Below, piece after piece: positions 57,958 to 64,000 of a stretch of 64,000 bases of DNA. The stretch is taken from positions 1,860,001 through 1,924,000 of the forward strand of contig JAHBZM010000001.1 of the NCBI GenBank assembly GCA_019635435.1, written 5' to 3'. Numbering within the stretch: the stretch's first letter is position 1; every line of letters begins with the position of its first letter. The position numbers and the translations under genes were made by a program. The DNA comes from Ramlibacter sp. Lineage in GTDB: Bacteria > Pseudomonadota > Gammaproteobacteria > Burkholderiales > Burkholderiaceae_C. The notes beneath the pieces were generated by a model that was not told the origin of the DNA, made no database searches, and saw only the letters and a program-made list of their open reading frames with translations.

Positions 57958-58578
57958 ATGGACCCGACGGGCGCTGACCGTTCCCCGCAGGACCGCGACC
58001 TGGTGGAGCACCGCACCGGCAGCGAAACCCTGTTCAGGGGCAGTTTTCTTCAAGCCTTCCGCGACACCGTGCGCCTGCCCGATGGCCGCGAGGCCACGCG
58101 CGAGTACGTGCGGCACCCGGGCGCGGTGGTGGTGGTGCCCTTGCTGGACGACGGGCGCGTGGTCGTGGAGCGCCAGTTCCGCTACCCGGTGGGGCAGGTC
58201 ATGACCGAGTTCCCGGCCGGCAAGCTCGACCCTGGTGAAGACCCGCTGGTGTGCGGCCAGCGCGAGTTGCTCGAGGAAACCGGCTACACCGCGCGCGAGT
58301 GGGCGAGGGCAGGGGCCATGCACCTGGCCATTGCGTACTCCACCGAGATCATCCACATCTACTTTGCCCGCGGCCTGAGCCTGGGCGAGCGCCAGCTTGA
58401 CGACGGTGAGTTCCTCGACGTCTTCACCGCCACGCCCCAGGAGCTGCTGGACTGGAGCCGCAGCGGCGAGCTGACCGATGCCAAGTCCCTGACCTGCCTG
58501 GTCTGGTTGCAGAACGTGGTGTCCGGCGCATGGACACTCGACTGGCAGCCGGCGGCAGCGCCTGGCGCGGCGGGATAA
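57958..58578 (+). CDS. NUDIX hydrolase, ADP-ribose pyrophosphatase type
   Basis: A 206-residue hydrolase. The NUDIX box is GKLDPGEDPLVCGQRELLEETGY (about 82-104), with the REL-EE-G core intact. VRHPGAVVVVPLLDDGRVVV and RQFRYPVGQ before it match ADP-ribose/ADP-sugar pyrophosphatases. The start is ATG 57958 just after the repeat; the longer frame is repeat sequence. Confidence 0.9.
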   Translation: MDPTGADRSPQDRDLVEHRTGSETLFRGSFLQAFRDTVRLPDGREATREYVRHPGAVVVVPLLDDGRVVVERQFRYPVGQVMTEFPAGKLDPGEDPLVCGQRELLEETGYTAREWARAGAMHLAIAYSTEIIHIYFARGLSLGERQLDDGEFLDVFTATPQELLDWSRSGELTDAKSLTCLVWLQNVVSGAWTLDWQPAAAPGAAG

Positions 58579-58585
58579 TCGGCCC

Positions 58586-59041
58586 ATGAAAGTCCTGAAC
58601 CTGCAATGCGCCCACCGCCACCAGTTTGAAGGCTGGTTCGCGTCCGAGGACGAATTCCAGGCCCAGCTGGCGCGCGGTCTGGTCGAATGCCCGGTGTGCG
58701 GCGATGCCGGCATCGCCAAGATGCTCAGCGCGCCGCGGCTGAACCTGGGCGCGCCAGCACCCGAGGCGCCTGCTGTGCCGGCCCACCGGGAGCTGCTCTC
58801 GGCTCCCGTGCAGCGCGACCTCCAGGCGGCCTGGCTCAAGACCGTGCGCGAGGTGCTGGCCCGCACCGAGGACGTGGGTGACCGGTTTGCCGAGGAAGCC
58901 CGCCGCATGCACTACGGCGAGACCGATGAACGCGGCATCCGCGGCCAGGCCTCACGCGAGGAAGCCGAGGCGCTGATCGACGAAGGCATTGGCGTCATGC
59001 CGCTGCCGCTGCCCAAGGCGCTCAAGGACCCGCTGCACTAG
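58586..59041 (+). CDS. DUF1178 family protein (zinc-ribbon-like)
   Basis: A 151-residue protein of unknown function. Possible metal ligands: Cys8 and His10/His12 (LQCAHRHQFEGWF) with CPVCG at about 36-40. The C-terminal half has RTEDVGDRFAEEARRMHYGE and the conserved MPLPLP end. GATAAT six bases before the ATG overlaps the NUDIX stop; no SD. It converges with the ABC exporter gene, 2 nt away. Confidence 0.88.
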   Translation: MKVLNLQCAHRHQFEGWFASEDEFQAQLARGLVECPVCGDAGIAKMLSAPRLNLGAPAPEAPAVPAHRELLSAPVQRDLQAAWLKTVREVLARTEDVGDRFAEEARRMHYGETDERGIRGQASREEAEALIDEGIGVMPLPLPKALKDPLH

Positions 59042-59043
59042 CC

Positions 59044-60825
59044 TCAGTCCATGAACTGCAGCGCCGCCAGGCGCGCATAGACACCGTTGGCGGCCATCAG
59101 CGCCGTGTGGGTGCCCTGTTCAACGATGCGCCCGTGGTCAAGCACCACGATGCGGTCGGCCTGCTGCACGGTGGCCAGCCGGTGCGCAATCACCAGCGTC
59201 GTGCGGTCGCGCATGGCCGATTCCAGCGCCGCCTGCACCATGCGCTCGCTCTCGGCGTCGAGCGCGCTGGTGGCCTCGTCCAGCAGCAGCAGGGGCGGGT
59301 TCTTGAGCATGGCCCGTGCAATGGCCACGCGCTGGCGTTGCCCGCCCGACAGGCGCACGCCGCGCTCGCCCAGAAAGGTGTCATAGCCCTCGGGCAGCGC
59401 GCGGATGAAGCCGTCGGCGAACGCGGCATGGGCCGCGGCGCGCACCTCGTCGTCGCTGGCGCCGGGGCGGCCGTAGCGGATGTTCTCCAGCGCGCTGGTG
59501 GAAAAAATCACCGCGTCCTGCGGCACGATGCCAATGCGTTCGCGCAGGTCATGCAGCGACAGCTCGCGCGTGGCCACGCCATCGAGCGTGATCGCGCCCG
59601 AGGCCGGGTCGTAAAACCGCAGCAGCAGCTGGAACACCGTGCTCTTGCCCGCGCCGCTGGGGCCGACCAGCGCCACCGTCTCGCCGGGCGCGATCGCCAG
59701 GCTGAAGTCGCTGAGCGCGGCCTGCGCCGGGCGCGACGGGTAATGGAACGTCACCGCTTCAAAATTGATAGCGCTCCCTGCCCGCGGGGCCTGGACTACC
59801 GCCGGATTCGGCGGTGAAAAGATCGGTGAGCGGCTGTCCAGCAGCTCCATCAGGCGTTCGGTGGCGCCGGCGGCCCGCAGCAGGTCGCCATAGACCTCGC
59901 TGAGCACGCCCACCGAGCCGGCCAGCATGATCACGTAGACCACGGTCTGCCCCAGGTGCCCGGCCGAAATCTTGCCGGCCAGCACCGCCTGCGTGCCCTG
60001 GTACAGGCCCCACAGCAGCGCCGCGCTGGTGGCGATGATGATGAAGGCGATCAGCACCGAGCGCGCGCGCGTGCGCCGCACCGCGGTGTCGAAGGCGCTG
60101 GTGGTCGAGGCATCGAAGCGCGCGGCCTCGCGGTCCTCGGCCGTGTAGCTTTGCACCACCGGAATGGCGTTGAGCACCTCGGCCGCGATCGCGCTGGAGT
60201 CGGCCACGCGGTCCTGGCTGGCGCGCGAGAGCTTGCGCACGCGCCGGCCAAACCACACGCTGGGCAGCACGATCACCACCAGGATGCCCAGCACCTGCGT
60301 CATCACATACGGGTTGGTCCACACCAGCATGCCCAGGGCGCCAATGCCCATCACCGTGTTGCGCAGGCCGATGCTCAGCGACGAGCCCACCACCGTCTGG
60401 ACCAGGGTGGTGTCGGTGGTCAGGCGCGACAGCACCTCGCCGGTCTGCGTGGTCTCGAAAAACTCGGGGCTCTGGCGCAGCACGTGGGCGTACACCGCAT
60501 TGCGCAGGTCGGCTGTGATGCGCTCGCCCAGCCAGCTCACCAGGTAAAAGCGCGAGGCGCTGAACAGGCCCAGCGCGGCGGCCACGCCAAACAGCTCGAG
60601 AAAGTGCTCGCGCATGGCCAGCAACTGCGTGCCCTTGTCGGCTGCCGAGAGGCCGCCGTCGATCAGCCCGCGCAGCGCCAGCGGGAACACCAGCGTGGCC
60701 ATGGCCGCCAGCACCAGGAACAGCCCGGCCAGCGCGATGCGCCGCCGGTAGGGGGACAGAAAGGGGACCAGGCCGCTCAGGGAGCGGGGCGAGCCTTTGG
60801 CGGCCGCGGGGGAAATATTGCTCAT
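59044..60825 (-). CDS. ABC exporter, MsbA/ABCB-type half transporter
   Basis: A 593-residue half-transporter working as a homodimer. Six TM helices about 25-310, then the NBD about 345-590: Walker A ALVGPSGAGKSTVFQLLLRF, signature RLSGGQRQRVAIARAM, Walker B LLLLDEATSALDAES, switch IAHRL. The coupling-region sequence RQSPEFFETTQTGEVLSRLT is typical of lipid/peptide exporters. The start is ATG 60825 (MSNISPAAAKG). The TMD-NBD linker (about 341-355) is encoded by a dispersed repeat. It is divergent from marR. The substrate is unknown. Confidence 0.92.
   Translation of the reverse strand: MSNISPAAAKGSPRSLSGLVPFLSPYRRRIALAGLFLVLAAMATLVFPLALRGLIDGGLSAADKGTQLLAMREHFLELFGVAAALGLFSASRFYLVSWLGERITADLRNAVYAHVLRQSPEFFETTQTGEVLSRLTTDTTLVQTVVGSSLSIGLRNTVMGIGALGMLVWTNPYVMTQVLGILVVIVLPSVWFGRRVRKLSRASQDRVADSSAIAAEVLNAIPVVQSYTAEDREAARFDASTTSAFDTAVRRTRARSVLIAFIIIATSAALLWGLYQGTQAVLAGKISAGHLGQTVVYVIMLAGSVGVLSEVYGDLLRAAGATERLMELLDSRSPIFSPPNPAVVQAPRAGSAINFEAVTFHYPSRPAQAALSDFSLAIAPGETVALVGPSGAGKSTVFQLLLRFYDPASGAITLDGVATRELSLHDLRERIGIVPQDAVIFSTSALENIRYGRPGASDDEVRAAAHAAFADGFIRALPEGYDTFLGERGVRLSGGQRQRVAIARAMLKNPPLLLLDEATSALDAESERMVQAALESAMRDRTTLVIAHRLATVQQADRIVVLDHGRIVEQGTHTALMAANGVYARLAALQFMD
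59761..59802 (+). repeat. Dispersed GCTA-hairpin element, copy 6, in the ABC exporter gene
   Basis: The plus strand reads AAAATTGATAGCGC, then TCCCTGCCCGCGGGGC, then CTGGACTACCGCC. The coding (minus) strand gives VVQAPRAGSAINFEAV in the linker between the membrane and ATPase domains. Confidence 0.85.
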
Positions 60826-60865
60826 GGCCTCAAGTGTAATAAAAATTGACACAACAAACACAGCC

Positions 60866-60894
60866 TTGACAATAATTGCCTGAGCAATTAATAT
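60866..60894 (+). promoter_or_regulatory. marR promoter with embedded palindromic operator
   Basis: TTGACA (60866-60871), 17-nt spacer, TAATAT (60889-60894): a near-consensus sigma70 promoter. The inverted repeat TAATTGC-CTGA-GCAATTA (60873-60890) fills the spacer, the expected place for autorepression by a MarR protein. The start site would be near 60901, two bases before the ATG. Confidence 0.8.
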
Positions 60895-60902
60895 TCAGGC
60901 CC

Positions 60903-61415
60903 ATGAATGATTCGAAGCCGTCCATCCCCGAAGCCCGCACCCCGGCTGACTTCTATCGACCCAAGGGCTACCAGGCGCAAGAGAGCGTGGGCTACCTGAT
61001 GCGCCGCATCGTGAGCAGCCTGTCGCAGGAGATCGACCGCCGCATGGAAGACTCGGGGCTGACCAACGCGCAATGGATGCCGCTGATGAAGCTGAGCTCG
61101 GGCGCCGCCAACACCGTCGCCGAGCTGGCCCGCGTCTGCGAGATGGACGCCGGCGCCATGACGCGCCTGCTGGACCGGCTGGAGGCCAAGGGCCTGTGCC
61201 GCCGCGAACGCTCGTCGGAAGACCGCCGCGTGGTCCACCTGGAGCTCACGCCCGAAGGCGCCGACGCCGCCAAGGTGATCCCCGCCGTGCTCAGCCAGTT
61301 GCAGAACGAATGCCTTGCCGGTTTCACCACGGAAGAATGGCACACCCTCAAATCCCTGTTGCGCCGGGTGCTGGACAACGCACTCACGCTGCCACCTGCC
61401 GAGCCCAAATCATGA
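60903..61415 (+). CDS. MarR-family transcriptional regulator
   Basis: A 170-residue repressor-type protein. The winged HTH lies at about 55-120 (NTVAELARVCEMDAGAMTRL, LDRLEAKGLCRRERSSEDRR), followed by the C-terminal dimer helix. It heads an efflux operon (its stop overlaps the outer membrane factor ATG) and has a palindrome in its own promoter, so it probably represses the pump until a toxic ligand binds. Confidence 0.92.
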   Translation: MNDSKPSIPEARTPADFYRPKGYQAQESVGYLMRRIVSSLSQEIDRRMEDSGLTNAQWMPLMKLSSGAANTVAELARVCEMDAGAMTRLLDRLEAKGLCRRERSSEDRRVVHLELTPEGADAAKVIPAVLSQLQNECLAGFTTEEWHTLKSLLRRVLDNALTLPPAEPKS

Positions 61416-62884
61416 AAACATCCTTTGCACATGGCGCGCCGCAGCGCGCCTTTTTCTCCGACGCGCCGCGGCGCGTCTTTCAGGCCAGTGCGCTGGTGCT
61501 GGCGCTGGGCCTGACGGCCTGCGCCAATTTCTCCGGCATCCAGTCGCAGGCCCAACTGCGTGACGCCGCCTCCGTGGGGCTGGCATCGGGCGCCACGGCG
61601 CCCGCCGTGGGCGCCGAATGGTGGCGCGAATTTGGCGACCCCCAGCTGGACGCGCTGGTGGCCCAGGCGCTGCAGGACAGCCCCAGCCTCAAACTGGCGC
61701 AGGCCCGCCTCGCGCGGGCCCAGGCCGTGACCGAAGTGGCCAACGCCGCCACGCGGCCGCAGCTGGGCGCGGGCGTGGACCTGACCCACCAGCGCTACAC
61801 CGAAAACGGCCCCGTGCCGCCGCCGCTGGCCGGCTCCGTCCGTGACAGCGGCACCACGCAGCTCAGCGCGAGCTGGGAGCTGGACTTCTTCGGCAAGAAC
61901 CGCGCGGCGCTGGACGCCGCACTGGGCGTGGCCAGGGCCGCTGAAGCCGATGCGCAGGCCGCGCGCGTGCTGCTGGCCAGCAACGTGGCGCGCACCTGGT
62001 TCCAGCTGGCGCGCCTGAATGACCAGCTGGCCGTGGCGCAGCGCACGCTGGACCAGCGCGAACAGACCCTGGGCCTGGTGCGTGACCGCGTCAACGCGGG
62101 CCTGGACACCCGGCTGGAACTGCGCCAGGCCGAGGGCGGCCTGCCCGAGGCACGCCAGCAGATCGAGGCCCTGCGCGAGCAGGCCACGCTCGCGCAAAAT
62201 GCCCTCGCCGCCCTGGTTGGGCAGCCCAATCAGGCTGTAGTCCAGAGCCCGCGGCCATTGAGCGCTATCAAAATTGAAGCAAACGCGGCCGTGATCCCGG
62301 CCAACCTGCTGGGCCGGCGGGCCGACATCAGCGCCGCGCGCTGGCGCGTCGAAGCCGCCACCCAGGACGTGGGCAGCGCGCGCGCCCAGTTCTACCCCAA
62401 CATCAACCTCACGGCGTTCGCGGGCTTCAGCAGCATTGGCCTGGGCCGCCTGCTCGAGGCCGGCAGCCAGCAGTGGGGCGTGGGCCCGGCGCTGCGCCTG
62501 CCGATTTTTGATGGCGGCCGCCTGCGCGCCAATCTGCGCGGCAAGACCGCCGACCTGGACGCCGCCATCGAGAGCTACAACGGCGCCGTGGTCGAGGCCG
62601 TGCATGAGGTGGCCGACCAGCTGGCCTCGGCCAGTTCCATCACGCGCCAGCAGACCGAGCAGCGCGCCGCCCAGGAGGCGGCCGAAGGCGCCTACGACAT
62701 CGCCGTGCAGCGCTACAAGGCCGGCCTGGGCAACTACCTGAACGTGCTCACCGCCGAGAGCGGCGTGCTCAACCAGCGCCGCCTGGCCGTGGATCTGGCC
62801 GCGCGCGCGCTGGACACCCGCGTGGGCCTGCTGCGCGCCCTGGGCGGCGGCTACCAGGCAGACGCCGTGGTCGCCGCGAAATAA
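61412..62884 (+). CDS. Outer membrane efflux lipoprotein, NodT/TolC family
   Basis: A 490-residue outer membrane factor. A long N-region then a lipoprotein signal (ASALVLALGLTAC, lipid Cys about 30). Two TolC-like repeats: WWREFGDPQLDALVAQALQD with SPSLKLAQARLARAQA, and RRADISAARWRVEAATQDVG with FYPNINLTAFAGFSS. The loop between repeats (about 273-289) is encoded by a dispersed repeat. It forms the exit duct for an EmrAB-type pump. The start overlaps the marR stop (ATGA). Confidence 0.93.
   Translation: MKTSFAHGAPQRAFFSDAPRRVFQASALVLALGLTACANFSGIQSQAQLRDAASVGLASGATAPAVGAEWWREFGDPQLDALVAQALQDSPSLKLAQARLARAQAVTEVANAATRPQLGAGVDLTHQRYTENGPVPPPLAGSVRDSGTTQLSASWELDFFGKNRAALDAALGVARAAEADAQAARVLLASNVARTWFQLARLNDQLAVAQRTLDQREQTLGLVRDRVNAGLDTRLELRQAEGGLPEARQQIEALREQATLAQNALAALVGQPNQAVVQSPRPLSAIKIEANAAVIPANLLGRRADISAARWRVEAATQDVGSARAQFYPNINLTAFAGFSSIGLGRLLEAGSQQWGVGPALRLPIFDGGRLRANLRGKTADLDAAIESYNGAVVEAVHEVADQLASASSITRQQTEQRAAQEAAEGAYDIAVQRYKAGLGNYLNVLTAESGVLNQRRLAVDLAARALDTRVGLLRALGGGYQADAVVAAK
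62231..62280 (+). repeat. Dispersed GCTA-hairpin element, copy 7, in the outer membrane factor gene
   Basis: The plus (coding) strand reads GGCTGTAGTCCAGAGCCCGC, then GGCCATTGAGCGCTATC, then AAAATTGAAGC, encoding AVVQSPRPLSAIKIEAN. It matches the peptide encoded by copy 6 in 11 of 16 positions. Confidence 0.85.
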
Positions 62885-62919
62885 ACAGACATCACCCGAA
62901 TCCCTTGCGAAAGAACACC

Positions 62920-64000
62920 ATGAACGCACCGCAAACACAAGCCACTTCCCCCGCCGACGCTCCCAACCCGCGCAAGAAAGCGCTCACCGCGCTGGCCGCG
63001 GTGGTGGTCGTGGCCGGCCTGGGCTGGGGCACCTGGGAATGGCTGGTCGCCAGCCACTATGAGTCCACCGACAACGCCTATGTGCAGGGCGACGTGGTCC
63101 AGATCACGCCGCAGATCGGTGGCACCGTCATGGCCATCCTGGCCGACGACACCGACTTCGTGAAGGCCGGTCAGCCGCTGGTCAAGCTGGACCCCGCCGA
63201 CGCCCGCGTGGCGCTGGACCAGGCCGAGGCCAACCTGGCCCAAGCGGTGCGCCAGGTGCGCACGCTGTACGCCAACAACGGCTCTTTGCAGGCCCAGATC
63301 ACGCTGCGCGAGACCGATGTGGCGCGGGCCCAGAGCGAGATCGCGCGCGCCAACGACGACCTCAACCGCCGCCAGTCGCTGGCCGGCAACGGCGCGGTGT
63401 CGCGCGAGGAACTCAACCATGCGCAGACCCAGCTGGCCAATGCCAGGAGCGCGCTGGCCGCGGCCCAGGCCGGCGTGGTGGCCGCCAAGGAACAGCTTGC
63501 CAGCAACCAGGCCATGACCGAAGGCACCAGCGTCGACCAGCACCCCAGCGTGCTGGCGGCCGGCGCCCGCGTGCGCGAGGCCTACCTGGCCCTGCAGCGC
63601 GCCACGCTGCCCGCGCCCGTGGACGGCTACGTGGCCAAGCGCACCGTGCAGCTGGGCCAGCGCGTGGCCGCGGGCTCGCCGCTGATGTCGGTGATCCCGC
63701 TGCAGCAGGTCTGGGTGGATGCCAACTTCAAGGAAAGCCAGCTGCGCAACATCCGCATCGGCCAGCCCGTGAAGCTCACCGCCGACCTGTACGGCAAGAA
63801 GGTCGAGTACAACGGCTCGGTCGTGGGCCTGGGTGTGGGCACGGGCGCCGCCTTTGCCTTGCTGCCGGCCCAGAACGCCACGGGCAACTGGATCAAGGTG
63901 GTGCAGCGCGTGCCCGTGCGCATTGCGCTGGACCCCAAGCAGATCGCCGCCAGCCCGCTGCGCGTGGGCCTGTCGATGGACGCCGAGATTGACGTGTCCA
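62920..64000 (+). CDS. emrA: EmrA-type membrane fusion protein (partial, 3' end beyond window)
   Basis: 360 codons visible of an expected 390-400. Short cytoplasmic N-tail, one TM helix about 24-45, then HlyD-family periplasmic parts: YESTDNAYVQGDVVQITPQI (first lipoyl half), coiled-coil hairpin about 95-195, PAPVDGYVAKRTVQLGQRVA (second lipoyl half) and the beta-barrel (VWVDANFKESQLRNIRIGQP). It bridges an inner-membrane drug transporter (emrB expected next, outside the window) and the outer membrane factor. Confidence 0.93.
   Translation, partial: MNAPQTQATSPADAPNPRKKALTALAAVVVVAGLGWGTWEWLVASHYESTDNAYVQGDVVQITPQIGGTVMAILADDTDFVKAGQPLVKLDPADARVALDQAEANLAQAVRQVRTLYANNGSLQAQITLRETDVARAQSEIARANDDLNRRQSLAGNGAVSREELNHAQTQLANARSALAAAQAGVVAAKEQLASNQAMTEGTSVDQHPSVLAAGARVREAYLALQRATLPAPVDGYVAKRTVQLGQRVAAGSPLMSVIPLQQVWVDANFKESQLRNIRIGQPVKLTADLYGKKVEYNGSVVGLGVGTGAAFALLPAQNATGNWIKVVQRVPVRIALDPKQIAASPLRVGLSMDAEIDVS

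Overview
High-GC chromosomal DNA from a betaproteobacterium, most likely Burkholderiales / Comamonadaceae. The basis is protein family resemblance, the order secG - tRNA-Leu - nuoA-N - DUF2818 - NUDIX - DUF1178, and two kinds of short dispersed repeat that I associate with that family. No phage, transposase, CRISPR array or rRNA is visible. The window is cut inside mutS at the left end and inside an emrA-like gene at the right end.

Layout. 1-16.3 kb is housekeeping: mutS (partial), a MscS-type channel, suhB, a DUF1330/LysR divergent pair, trmJ-cysE, a mogA / LysM-FecR / two cyclic-nucleotide-binding-protein cluster, the divergent pair darP/pmbA, rpsU-yqeY with its own promoter and leader hairpin, a YhiN-type flavoprotein and a fatty-acid hydroxylase. 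16.3-33.6 kb is one long minus-strand nitrate assimilation locus. In transcription order it holds nasR (NIT-ANTAR antiterminator), a 386-nt regulatory leader, nrtA, nrtB, a fused two-ATPase nrtCD, a PilJ-domain CheA-like kinase, a CheY-like receiver, a CheX-like phosphatase, nirB, a periplasmic double-PilJ protein, nirD, nasA, ybiB and cobA. 33.6-42.8 kb holds tsaD, hsp20, a branched-chain-type binding protein, an aminotransferase, rpsO-pnp with structured leaders, a quinone oxidoreductase, tpiA and secG. 42.9-57.9 kb holds tRNA-Leu(GAG) and the 14-gene complex I operon. 57.9-64 kb holds NUDIX, DUF1178, an ABC exporter, and a marR - outer membrane factor - emrA efflux operon.

How it works together. 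Nitrate would enter through NrtABCD and be reduced by NasA and then NirBD. CobA supplies the siroheme precursor for NirB; MogA, encoded elsewhere in the window, serves molybdenum cofactor for NasA. The leader before nrtA contains a sigma54-type promoter, an NtrC-like site upstream, and two hairpins with hexanucleotide loops (A at 1, G at 4). The second hairpin shares sequence with the 5' arm of a strong intrinsic terminator, as expected for a NasR-controlled antiterminator. Inside the same operon is a second, apparently separate nitrate-type sensory module built from chemotaxis parts (PilJ-CheA-like kinase, CheY, CheX, plus a free periplasmic PilJ protein) with no DNA-binding output. This is the best candidate for an undescribed system.

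The other main observation is a roughly 48-bp dispersed element present seven times. Six copies lie in frame inside genes. In four unrelated proteins it is read in the same orientation and frame, giving a related 16-residue peptide; in one of them it forms the hydrophobic core of the signal peptide.
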